DNA of 64,000 nucleotides from Polyangiaceae bacterium. GTDB taxonomy: Bacteria > Myxococcota_A > Polyangia > Polyangiales > Polyangiaceae. Positions 8,593 to 16,530 of this stretch are shown in pieces; position 1 is the first letter of the stretch, and each line of letters begins with the position of its first letter. Below the pieces are notes generated by a model. That model ran no database searches and was not told the DNA's origin. It was given only the letters and a program-made list of their open reading frames with translations. Both the position numbers and the translations under genes were made by a program. The stretch covers positions 1,864,708 to 1,928,707 of the forward strand of contig JABTUA010000002.1 in NCBI GenBank assembly GCA_015075635.1. Direction: 5' to 3'.

Positions 8593-9616
8593 GGCAGTAC
8601 CTGCACATTGCCGCGGACTCGGAGCGCGCGCTCTTCCAGCCCTTGGGGTGAGGATTACCCCCGTAGGCTCCCACTTTATGGCACCGGATGCAGTTCGTGG
8701 CCGGACCCTGGTCGTGGCAGCCGGCGCAGGCCAGGATGTCGCGACGCGCGTCGCGGCCGTGGCCTTCGCCGTTCACCCACCCGGTCGGGTGGGGATTGCG
8801 CCCGTTCAGGCGTCCGCCGCTGACCCCCCGCTCCAGGTGGCAGGTGTCGCAGAAGCTGGGCTGGTGGCAGCGGGCGCAGCGGGCCGGCTGCGAGCGGACC
8901 TCGATGGCGTGGCGCGACAGGAAGTCGCCGCGGTGGACCAGGTTCCGCTCGATGGCCTCGGGCCGCCGCTTCTCGACCGACAGATCCTGCGTCACGTCGT
9001 GACAGTCGTCGCAGTGCTGCTGGATGTGGCACTGCTGGCACAGCTTCTGCTGCTGGCGCGCGGCTTGGCCGTGGTTCCGGTGGAAACCCGAGTCGTGGCG
9101 GGCGAACGACTGGGGGAGCAGGCGCTCCAGATCCTTGCGCACGTGGCACGGCGTGCACTGCGCGCGATCCCACTGCGCTCGGTGCTCGTGGCACTGGAAG
9201 CAGCGCTCCATGGCCGGGAACAGCGCCGACTCGCTCTGGGCCGCGCCGGCGTGGCAGGGGATGCACTGGCCCTTCACCTCGCGCATCTCCAGGTGCTTCT
9301 TGTGATCGAAGCGGATGGTGTACGCGATGGGGGCGGGCACATGGGTCGGCGGACGGACCGCCAGCATGTGCTCGTCGCCCGGCTTGTGACAGTTGGTGCA
9401 GAGCTTCTTGTCCGGGAAGGCCTGCTTGTTGTCCGTCGCCAACCGGTGGCAGGTGTTGCAAGTCAGGCAGTCCGGCAGCCCCGGCCCGCCGCAGGCGATG
9501 CCCGACAGGTGCTGTGAGTGCGGAAAGCGCGTGGGTGCGCGGTCCGCGCAGGCCACGACCAGCGCCACCACGCAGGCCAGCGCCAGCCACAGGGTCGAGG
9601 ACCGGAGCACCCTCAT
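8582..9616 (-). CDS. Dodecahaem outer-membrane lipoprotein cytochrome
   Basis: 344 residues from ATG 9616, chosen because it gives a clean lipoprotein signal (VALVVAC, Cys23) and overlaps the porin stop by three bases; an upstream start at 9733 would bury the signal. I count 12 CxxCH motifs (CNTCH first, CRYCH near the end), plus isolated His residues such as FPHSQH and FDHKKH that could be distal ligands. In Geobacter porin-cytochrome complexes a multihaem lipoprotein is pushed through a beta-barrel to carry electrons across the outer membrane. Gene order here (barrel, 12-haem lipoprotein, 15-haem lipoprotein) fits that model. No specific homologue name is claimed. Confidence 0.85.
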   Translation of the reverse strand: MRVLRSSTLWLALACVVALVVACADRAPTRFPHSQHLSGIACGGPGLPDCLTCNTCHRLATDNKQAFPDKKLCTNCHKPGDEHMLAVRPPTHVPAPIAYTIRFDHKKHLEMREVKGQCIPCHAGAAQSESALFPAMERCFQCHEHRAQWDRAQCTPCHVRKDLERLLPQSFARHDSGFHRNHGQAARQQQKLCQQCHIQQHCDDCHDVTQDLSVEKRRPEAIERNLVHRGDFLSRHAIEVRSQPARCARCHQPSFCDTCHLERGVSGGRLNGRNPHPTGWVNGEGHGRDARRDILACAGCHDQGPATNCIRCHKVGAYGGNPHPKGWKSARSESAAMCRYCHEN

Positions 9617-10980
9617 TGCAGCCCCCCGGAGAAGTAGCGGAGCCGGAGCTGCGTCTGCGCGTCGGAGGCCGCGTATGGAGTGCGCGCGAACGACGAGCCC
9701 CAGAGCAGCGACAGGTCCCGAGCGAACTTCCACTCCAGCGTGCCGGCGTAGACGCTGGAGCTGTCGTATCCCCGGATCGGGTCGTCGTAGAGGTAGTGAT
9801 AGGCCTCGACGGTGGCGAACAGGGGCAACGCGATGCGCTGGCGCCAGGCGTTGCGCAGGGCGCGGTAGCCGTTCTCCGGCGCGATCACGCGCGACACCGT
9901 CATGATGAGCACGGTGCGGTCGGTGCGTCCGGGCGTGATGCGCGCGCCGAGCTCGCCGCGCTGGCCCAGCTCGTCGTCGGCGTACAGCTGCACGAAGCCG
10001 GACCCAGTGACGCTGAGCTCGCGCCAGAGCTTGACCCGGAAGCTGCCGCCGCCTTCCTGGTAGGCATCCGTCGAGAACACGCTGAGCACGCTCTGGCGCG
10101 ACAGGAACAGCGCCGGCTCCGCGTGCAGCACCTCGGCTTCCAGCTGGATCTCCGGGATCGGCACGTAGTGGCCCCAGGCCCGCGCGTCAGCGACGCGGGT
10201 CGCGTCCAGATCCATCACGCCGGTGCCGCCCAGGCTCACCTTCTTCGAGAGATCCCCGCGGGCATCGAGGCCCAGATTCCGGTGCCCGAGCTCACCGCGG
10301 TCGCGCTCTTCGTGCACGGAGGCGCCCACGTCCAGCCGGGGTGAGTCGTAGTAGACGCGGCCGCCGGCGACCCAGTGCTCGGCGCGGTTCGGCTCGGGTA
10401 GAGCGTCCACGTCCCGCGCCAGGGTGTCCACGGCGGAGCCGAGCTGGTGGTAGCCGGGGCGCGCCGCCCAGCGCGGCAGCACGGTGAGCCCCGCGTAGGC
10501 GTCGGCGCCGAGGCCCATCGGCAGGGTGCCGCCGGCGGAGAGCCCGTCGAAGCGCGAGTAGCGCGCGGCGCCGCCGGCCACGTGCTGGCGCCCGAGCCGC
10601 ACCCAGCCGGGGCCGGCGCGGTAGCGCACGTTCGCGTTCTGCACGTCGCCGTCCATGCGCCGACCCGCGCCTGCTTCGCCGAAGGTCGCACTGCCCCAGA
10701 CGTCGAGCTCGAGATCCAGGCTGTTCTTCTGCCCGAACGCATCCAGATCGTGGGCGCTGAGCGAGGCGTACTCCACGACCGGCGCCGCCACCTCTTCGCT
10801 GACGACCGCTCCGTAGGGACCCGGAAGCAGCGCGCGCTGGTAGAGCCGGAAGTGCGTCTCGCTGCGCACCAGGATCTCCGGCTCCAGCGCCGCGTCCTCG
10901 GGCTTGTCGGCCCGGGCGGGTGACGAGACGAGCACGCCGGCGGTGAGCAGAATGCTCCCCAACGCGCGGCGCGGTTTCAT
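9613..10980 (-). CDS. Outer-membrane beta-barrel of a porin-cytochrome conduit
   Basis: 455 residues with a Sec signal peptide (about 1-24, ending PARA) and a long body of alternating hydrophobic and polar residues with many Tyr, Trp and Gly, typical of beta-strands. There is no Cys in the mature part. The last strand ends in LRLRYFSGGLQ rather than a terminal Phe. It starts the operon and its stop overlaps the next ATG, so it is co-translated with two multihaem lipoproteins. By analogy with PioB/MtrB and Geobacter OmbB proteins it should be the sheath through which haem chains cross the outer membrane; the assignment rests on context and strand pattern, not on a diagnostic motif. Confidence 0.78.
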   Translation of the reverse strand: MKPRRALGSILLTAGVLVSSPARADKPEDAALEPEILVRSETHFRLYQRALLPGPYGAVVSEEVAAPVVEYASLSAHDLDAFGQKNSLDLELDVWGSATFGEAGAGRRMDGDVQNANVRYRAGPGWVRLGRQHVAGGAARYSRFDGLSAGGTLPMGLGADAYAGLTVLPRWAARPGYHQLGSAVDTLARDVDALPEPNRAEHWVAGGRVYYDSPRLDVGASVHEERDRGELGHRNLGLDARGDLSKKVSLGGTGVMDLDATRVADARAWGHYVPIPEIQLEAEVLHAEPALFLSRQSVLSVFSTDAYQEGGGSFRVKLWRELSVTGSGFVQLYADDELGQRGELGARITPGRTDRTVLIMTVSRVIAPENGYRALRNAWRQRIALPLFATVEAYHYLYDDPIRGYDSSSVYAGTLEWKFARDLSLLWGSSFARTPYAASDAQTQLRLRYFSGGLQ

Positions 10981-10993
10981 CCCGTCAATCGTG

Positions 10994-11040
10994 GGCCAAA
11001 ACGCTCCGAAATTGGAATGAAAGAATTGCGTATTTTGGCC
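10994..11040. promoter_or_regulatory. Inverted repeat upstream of the porin-cytochrome operon
   Basis: GGCCAAAACGC (10994-11004) is mirrored by GCGtaTTTTGGCC (11028-11040) with a 23-base spacer that is AT-rich for this genome. It lies 14 bases upstream of the porin ATG and just after the stop of the L,D-transpeptidase gene. It could be an operator for the cytochrome operon or a hairpin ending the upstream transcript; no U-tract follows, which favours an operator. Confidence 0.4.
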
Positions 11041-11061
11041 GCGGCGCAGCTTTTTCTGACC

Positions 11062-12507
11062 CTAGCGCGCGATCACCACATAGGTGCCCACGCCGTGTCG
11101 GCCACCGGGCCCGGAGCCGGCCCAGCCCTCGGGCACGACCGGGGTGGTCCAATCGAAGAGCCATTTGCCGTCGAGCGGCGACACGTTGACGCAGCCCGCG
11201 CTCATCGGCTCGCCGAAGTCCTCGTGCCAGTACGCCGTGTGCAGCGCGAAGGGCGCGTTGAAGTACTGCGTATAGGGCACGTCCGCGATCCAGAACTTGC
11301 GGTTCTCGCCGTACTCGGGGCTCATGGTCGTGGCGCGGTGCTTGAAGGTGACGCGGTACACGCCCAGCGGTGTGGTGCTCATCTTCACCGGGTCCTTGCC
11401 CTTCACGGGCACCCCGCCGGCGCCCGGCGAGGCCAAGGTCGCGTAGATCGCCCGCGTGTCTTCGTACGCGATCAGCGTGCCCTGCGTGATGCTGTGCAAG
11501 AGCCACTTCGACCCCGGCGCGACGCCGATCGGCAGCTGCTCGCGCTGCTTGATCACGGTCGCGTCGTCCTCCGCGACCCAGATCACGTCGCTGCCGGCGC
11601 GCTCGCGAGTCGCCAGGTAGCGCTTGCCCTTCACCAACAGGGGCGGCGCGGCCGCGTCGAGGCCGACGAAGCTCCGGGCCGCAAAGCTCGCGCCGGTGGG
11701 CTCGACGCCGTCACCCACGCGCTTGAGCTTGGCCCTGGGTTTCTGCCGGAAGAAGGCGATGGGCAGCTCCGCGTCTTTGCCGAGCTCCACGCCCCGGAAC
11801 TTGCTCACGCGGAACGGTCGCACGCGATCCGCGGGCACCACCGTGCCGTCGGCGCTGAGCAGATAGGTGCGGCCCTCGTGCTCGAAGCTCGACGTGTACG
11901 CCAGCATCGAGCCGTGGGGGATCTGCCGGCGCAAAGCCTCGAGGGGTTTCTCTTCACCGGCGCCGCCGCCGCTGCTCAAGAACCACGGCAGCGCCCCGCC
12001 CGCGCCGATCGCGCGCTCTTCGGCCAACTTCTCGTGTCCGCGGTTGCCCCAGGACTGGGGCTTGAAGCTGCCAGCCTTGCCGAAGCTGCTCACCTCGCGC
12101 TCGACCTCGGTCCGCGTCGGCAAGCGCCGGTACATCGGCGCGCCGTTGGAAAGCGCGTACTCGAAGGGCATCAGGGTCGCGCGCGGGGCCGCCGCTTCCA
12201 TCGCCCGGAGCCAGCGGCTGCCGCCGTCCAAGCTGGCGGTGCGGTCCGAGCACACCCAGCCGTAGGGCTCCACCGGGTAGTACTGCCCGCTGCAACCGGG
12301 TCCCTTGACCGGTGCCTCGGCGCGCAGCGGCAGCGACTGCCCGAGCCGGATGTAGCCGAGCGGGTTCTTGCTGCGCTGGGCCTCGGCGTAGACCCAGGTG
12401 GTCTGGCCTCGGCTCCAGATGCGCTTCGCGGGCTCGGGCTTCGGCGCCTGGGCGAGCGCCGGCGCGCACAGCGCAAGCACGACCAGGAGCGGAGCGACGC
12501 GGGTCAC
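11062..12507 (-). CDS. L,D-transpeptidase (YkuD domain), secreted
   Basis: 481 residues from a GTG at 12507; the frame stays open far upstream but only this start yields a signal peptide (VTRVAPLLVVLALCAPALA). The N-terminal half holds SH3-like strands (GYIRLGQSLPLR and similar). The C-terminal 130 residues are a YkuD domain with HTAYWHEDFG and the catalytic SAGCVN motif (Cys near residue 436). Such enzymes form 3-3 cross-links in peptidoglycan or attach proteins to it, in the periplasm. A paralogue with the same layout lies at 26806-28365. It is divergent from ruvB. Confidence 0.85.
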   Translation of the reverse strand: MTRVAPLLVVLALCAPALAQAPKPEPAKRIWSRGQTTWVYAEAQRSKNPLGYIRLGQSLPLRAEAPVKGPGCSGQYYPVEPYGWVCSDRTASLDGGSRWLRAMEAAAPRATLMPFEYALSNGAPMYRRLPTRTEVEREVSSFGKAGSFKPQSWGNRGHEKLAEERAIGAGGALPWFLSSGGGAGEEKPLEALRRQIPHGSMLAYTSSFEHEGRTYLLSADGTVVPADRVRPFRVSKFRGVELGKDAELPIAFFRQKPRAKLKRVGDGVEPTGASFAARSFVGLDAAAPPLLVKGKRYLATRERAGSDVIWVAEDDATVIKQREQLPIGVAPGSKWLLHSITQGTLIAYEDTRAIYATLASPGAGGVPVKGKDPVKMSTTPLGVYRVTFKHRATTMSPEYGENRKFWIADVPYTQYFNAPFALHTAYWHEDFGEPMSAGCVNVSPLDGKWLFDWTTPVVPEGWAGSGPGGRHGVGTYVVIAR

Positions 12508-12630
12508 GCCCGCATCGTGTCCGAGGTCGGCGCGCTTGAAAAGCCTCGCGCGGCCCGGGCCTTGGCTGGCCGAGCTCCGGGGCCCCGCGGCGTGGCCAGC
12601 CCAGGGCCGCCAGAGTAGAGTCGCCCGCCC

Positions 12631-13695
12631 ATGGCCTCCCGCAAGAAGAAGGTCGACGACGCGCCGGCTCCGCCGCCGGAGCGCGTGACGTCCCCGACCG
12701 CCGGCGGCGAGGACGAGCGCTTCGACCGCCTGTTCCGCCCCGACTCCCTCGAGGAGTTCATCGGCCAGGACAAGCACAAGAAGAACCTCCAGGTCTTCGT
12801 GGAAGCGGCCAAGCGTCGCCGCGAGCCCCTCGATCACATCCTCCTGTGTGGCCCGCCCGGCCTCGGCAAGACCACGCTGGCGCACATCCTGGCCAAGGAG
12901 ATGGGCGTGAGCCTGTCTTTGACCAGCGGGCCCGCCGTGGAGCACCGCGGCGCACTGACCGGCATCCTGACCAGGCTCGAGCGTGGCGACGTGTTGTTCA
13001 TCGACGAGATCCACCGGCTGAACGCGGCCGTCGAGGAGGCGCTCTACCCGGCGATCGAGGATTTCCGCATGGACGTCGTGACGGGCGACGGCGCCTTCGC
13101 CGACAGCTTTCCGCTCGATCTACGGCCCTTCACCCTGGTCGGCGCCACCACGCGTACGGGCCTCTTGACCAAGCCGCTGCAGGAGCGCTTCGGCGTGACC
13201 TTGCGCCTCGACTTCTACCCGGTCGCGGACCTGGAGCGCATCGTGCTGCGCAGCGCACGCCTGTTCGGGGTGCCCTGCACCGAGTCCGGAGCCCGCGCGC
13301 TGGCTCAGCGCTCGCGTGGCACGCCCCGCGTGGCCAACCGGCTGCTCCGACGCGCCCGCGACTTCGCGGAGGTGGAGGGCAGCGGGCAGATCGACGACCA
13401 GATCGTGAAGCTCACCTGCGAGCGCCTCGAGGTCGACGACGCCGGGCTCGACGAGATGGACCGGCGCCTGCTCAGCATCCTGATCGAGCACTACGAGGGC
13501 GGTCCGGTCGGCGTGGAGACCATCGCCGCGGCCCTGGCCGAGCCGCGGGACACCGTCGAGGACGTGTACGAGCCGTACCTCTTGCAGCAGGGTTTCCTCG
13601 GTCGCACCCCCCGCGGTCGCGTCGCGACCCGGAAGGCCTACGAGCACTTGGGCAAGGAGCTCGCGCCGCGCCCGGGACAGGGGAAGCTGTTCTGA
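12631..13695 (+). CDS. ruvB: Holliday junction branch-migration ATPase RuvB
   Basis: 354 residues, the usual RuvB length. Walker A GPPGLGKT (about 74-81), Walker B LFIDEIHR (about 122-129), the SGPAVEHRGALTGIL segment, a sensor GATTRTGLL and the C-terminal winged helix (GFLGRTPRGRVATRKAYEHL) are all in place. RuvB hexamers drive RuvA-bound Holliday junctions during recombination and repair. The N-terminal 25 residues form a charged extension. ruvA and ruvC are not next to it. The stop overlaps the frame of the following membrane-protein gene. Confidence 0.97.
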   Translation: MASRKKKVDDAPAPPPERVTSPTAGGEDERFDRLFRPDSLEEFIGQDKHKKNLQVFVEAAKRRREPLDHILLCGPPGLGKTTLAHILAKEMGVSLSLTSGPAVEHRGALTGILTRLERGDVLFIDEIHRLNAAVEEALYPAIEDFRMDVVTGDGAFADSFPLDLRPFTLVGATTRTGLLTKPLQERFGVTLRLDFYPVADLERIVLRSARLFGVPCTESGARALAQRSRGTPRVANRLLRRARDFAEVEGSGQIDDQIVKLTCERLEVDDAGLDEMDRRLLSILIEHYEGGPVGVETIAAALAEPRDTVEDVYEPYLLQQGFLGRTPRGRVATRKAYEHLGKELAPRPGQGKLF

Positions 13696-14282
13696 GCTCG
13701 CGCGACGACACCCGCGCCGACGACGCCAGCGAGCATGGCAGCGAGATTGGCGGCGAGCGCGTCATCGAGCTCGAGCTCCGGAGCCTCGGGCAGCTCTTCA
13801 ACTCCATCGACCCCGCGCCCTTCCCCGAGAAGGACCTCGACGACGACATCGACGCCTTCCTGGTCAGCTGGGCCAAGGAGTTTCCCGACTCCGCGCCGCT
13901 GAAGGTGATCATCCACCTGCGCGAGCTCCCCGCCGACACGCAGCCGGACGAGCTGGCCGAAGCCTCGCTCCACCACTACTTCACCTACCGCGCGGAGCTC
14001 GCGGACCGCGAGTTCCGCCAACTGCTCCGGCGCGGCCGCACCAGCTTGCTCATCGGCCTGGCCTTCCTGGGCGCGTGCGTCGGCGCGAGCCGTCTGCTCG
14101 CCAATTTCTCGACCACCCCGCTCGCGGCCATCGCCCAAGAGAGCCTGCTCATCGGCGGCTGGGTCGCGATGTGGCGCCCGCTCGAAATCCTGCTCTACGA
14201 CTGGTGGCCGCTCAGGCGAAACCGCCACGTCTACCGGAAGCTCGCGAGGGCCCCGGTGGTGGTGGAGATCGCGCCGGGGTAG
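13692..14282 (+). CDS. Small membrane protein of unknown function, non-standard start
   Basis: This frame is coding-like directly after ruvB: an acidic N-terminal region (ELELRSLGQLFNSIDPAPF, then a YR/EL-rich helix) followed by two membrane helices (around 14045-14100 and 14120-14175) and a basic tail. No ATG, GTG or TTG occurs between the ruvB stop and the conserved-looking core. A CTG at 13692, overlapping the ruvB stop as CTGA, is the most natural start; ATT at 13746 is another candidate. The start coordinate is thus a guess. Coupling to ruvB suggests co-expression, but no function can be given. Confidence 0.6.
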   Translation: MSSRDDTRADDASEHGSEIGGERVIELELRSLGQLFNSIDPAPFPEKDLDDDIDAFLVSWAKEFPDSAPLKVIIHLRELPADTQPDELAEASLHHYFTYRAELADREFRQLLRRGRTSLLIGLAFLGACVGASRLLANFSTTPLAAIAQESLLIGGWVAMWRPLEILLYDWWPLRRNRHVYRKLARAPVVVEIAPG

Positions 14283-14333
14283 CTCCGCGCTCCAAGACTG
14301 CCACGCGATCAGAAGGCGTCCGCCCGCGGGGGC

Positions 14334-15119
14334 TCAGCTGCGCCGGGGCACGACGGCGATCTGTCGCGACAGCGCCACCAGCGTCCCGTGCTCGTCCCAG
14401 AGCTCGCCGTCTTCTTCGAGGTGGCCGCCGAACAGGAAGCGCGTGCGGAAGACGGCGCGAAGCCACTCACTCGCCGGGCGCGCGCGCACGTGGACCGTGA
14501 GCTCGAGGGTCGGCACCCAGCCGACGTCGATCACGTTGAACACCGGCGGCGGAAAGGCGTCGGCGAAGAGCGGCAGCGAGCGGCAGTCCGGCATGCGACC
14601 GTCGGCGAAGCGGATCCAACCGCGGATCTCGGCGTCGCCCGACTTCTCACCGTTCACCCAGCGCATGGTCTCCTCGGCCAGGCTCATCTCGAAGCGCTCG
14701 GTGATCGCGGGCCCGGCGGGGCGCGGTGGACGCGGCGCGTCCCGGGGCGGGACCACGGGCGGCTGCGCGCGAATGTGCGTCGGCCCCTCGGCGCGCGACA
14801 GATCGGCGAAGGTCGCGAGCATTCGGACGCGCTCGCTGCCGCCCTGCACCAGTCGCGCCGAGGCGGTCGAGTAGCTCTTGCCGACCTTGGCGACCTCGAC
14901 CAACACGTCGAGGTCGCCCGGCTCGGCGGGTCGGAGGAAGTGCGCGGTCACGGTCACCGGATCGGGGTGCGGCAGGGCGCGCTCGAGGGCCGTCACCCCG
15001 AGGGCCATCACGTAACCGCCGTTCGGCACCGCGCCGATGCTCCAGCGATCGGAGACCCGAGCGCGGAACGAGCCGGGGGAGAGCTCGGTCATGCGCGTGT
15101 CGTCGTCGAGCTCGTACAC
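14334..15119 (-). CDS. Acyl-CoA thioesterase, double hotdog fold
   Basis: 261 residues. The N-terminal half has the thioesterase signature WSIGAVPNGGYVMALGV, HFLRPAEPGDLDV and VQGG; the C-terminal half has VDIGWVPTLELTVHVRA-like strands and the LWDEHGTLVALSRQ ending of TesB-like/acyl-CoA thioesterase family proteins. It would hydrolyse acyl-CoA to free acid and CoA in the cytoplasm. It is a single gene, facing away from the CAP-domain lipoprotein gene. Confidence 0.82.
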   Translation of the reverse strand: MYELDDDTRMTELSPGSFRARVSDRWSIGAVPNGGYVMALGVTALERALPHPDPVTVTAHFLRPAEPGDLDVLVEVAKVGKSYSTASARLVQGGSERVRMLATFADLSRAEGPTHIRAQPPVVPPRDAPRPPRPAGPAITERFEMSLAEETMRWVNGEKSGDAEIRGWIRFADGRMPDCRSLPLFADAFPPPVFNVIDVGWVPTLELTVHVRARPASEWLRAVFRTRFLFGGHLEEDGELWDEHGTLVALSRQIAVVPRRS

Positions 15120-15212
15120 GTCGGGCCGTCACGCTACTTGGCACGATTTCTGCGCGAGAACCCGGAAAAAACGCCGGTTGCTCGTTCCTTCCGGCTCGCG
15201 CATCCTAGTGGC

Positions 15213-16385
15213 ATGCGGCGCCTCCTACTCGCTCTGTCGAGCGTGCTCGTCGTGGCTTGCAGCAACGTGCTGGGCTACGACGACATCCAGTTCGAGTCCG
15301 AGGACGGCGGCGCGGGCGCGCCGGGGGGCGGCGCCGGTGGTGGCTCGAGCGGCGGCGGCGCAGCTGGGGCCCCGCTCGGCGGCGCGGCGGGCGGCGGCGC
15401 GGTCGGTGGGGTTGCGGGCTCGAGCAGCGGTGGCAGCGGCGCGGTCGGCGGCGGCAGCGGCGGCGCCACCAGCGGCGGGGGAGGCGGCACGCCGAGCGGC
15501 GGCGGCACGACGAGTGGCGGTGGCACCGGCTCCGGCGGCGCGCCGAGCGGCGGGGGCGGCACCAGCAGCGGCGGCAGCGGCGGCGGCGCCACCGGAGTGT
15601 GCGCGCGCTGGAAGGCGGATCGGGCGGACATGAGCGAGGGCACCTGGAGCGGCAGCGTCGCGAGCTGCAACGCCGGCGACATCAGCGCGAACGGCCGCGC
15701 CAACGCCCTCAAGATCGTGAACCTGTACCGCTTCCTGACCGGCATGCCCGAGGTCACGAACAGCGCGAGCATGGACGCGAGCGCGCAGGCCTGTGCGCTG
15801 ATGATGGACGCCAACAACTCGCTGTCGCACACGCCGCCGTCGAGCTGGCAGTGCTACACGGCCACCGGCGCCGGCTCCGCGGGCAAGAGCAACATCGCCA
15901 CCACCCCTGGGGTCGCGGCCGTCGATCTCTACATGGCCGATCCGGGCAACTCGACCACCATCGGCCACCGCCGCTGGATCCTCTCCAACTCGCTCGGGCC
16001 CATCGGCCTCGGCACGACGAACACCTACTCGTGCATGCAGGTCATCGGCGGCAGCGGCAGCGCCGGCAAGCCCTTCGTGGCCTTCCCGCCCGGCGGTGAG
16101 GTGCCCATCCAGATGTTCACCGCGTCGTACACCTCCCTGGACTCGACGGGCTGGACCATCCAGAGCGACAGCATCAGCCTGAGCGGAGCGCAGGTCACGG
16201 TGACCGACGCGGGCGCCGCGAAGCCGGTGACGGTGACGCAGCTCCAGAGTGGCTATGGCTCGACCCACGCCATCCGCTTCAATCCCCAGGGCTGGACGAC
16301 CCAGGCCGGCCACACCTATTCGGTCAGCGTCAGCGGCACGAGCCAGCCGATCAGCTACGAAGTCAAGGTCGTGAGCTGTAACTAG
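15213..16385 (+). CDS. CAP-domain lipoprotein with Gly/Ser-rich linker
   Basis: 390 residues from ATG 15213. Lipobox LVVACS (Cys16), then about 100 residues of Gly/Ser/Ala linker (30-130), then a CAP/SCP-like domain: ANALKIVNLYRFLTG, QACALMM, LSHTPPSSW, and TTIGHRRWIL, followed by a beta-rich tail. CAP domains in bacteria are extracellular with poorly known roles. The long Gly-rich spacer after the lipid anchor is a hallmark of myxobacterial surface lipoproteins. The start was chosen for the signal peptide; longer frames are antisense to the thioesterase gene. Confidence 0.82.
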   Translation: MRRLLLALSSVLVVACSNVLGYDDIQFESEDGGAGAPGGGAGGGSSGGGAAGAPLGGAAGGGAVGGVAGSSSGGSGAVGGGSGGATSGGGGGTPSGGGTTSGGGTGSGGAPSGGGGTSSGGSGGGATGVCARWKADRADMSEGTWSGSVASCNAGDISANGRANALKIVNLYRFLTGMPEVTNSASMDASAQACALMMDANNSLSHTPPSSWQCYTATGAGSAGKSNIATTPGVAAVDLYMADPGNSTTIGHRRWILSNSLGPIGLGTTNTYSCMQVIGGSGSAGKPFVAFPPGGEVPIQMFTASYTSLDSTGWTIQSDSISLSGAQVTVTDAGAAKPVTVTQLQSGYGSTHAIRFNPQGWTTQAGHTYSVSVSGTSQPISYEVKVVSCN

Positions 16386-16448
16386 CCTCGCGAAAGCTGA
16401 CCAATATCGGTAGGTTCTCGCGGTGGACGGGAGCGGAGATCCGTCGGC

Positions 16449-16477
16449 TTGCCCGGCCTGGTTGGGGCTGGGATAAT
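16449..16477 (+). promoter_or_regulatory. Sigma-70-like promoter for the kinase operon
   Basis: TTGCCC (16449-16454), a 17-base spacer and GATAAT (16472-16477), matching consensus at 4 and 5 of 6 positions. It lies 54 bases upstream of the proposed kinase start. Confidence 0.55.
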
Positions 16478-16530
16478 CCCGGGACCGTCGGCACGCCGCC
16501 TAACGGCTCGAAACCGAGGGGTTTTTCGTC

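Noticed and set aside
11062..13014. 650-residue protein reaching into ruvB
   Set aside because: The first 170 residues are antisense to ruvB with no domain; the signal peptide at the GTG 12507 marks the true start.
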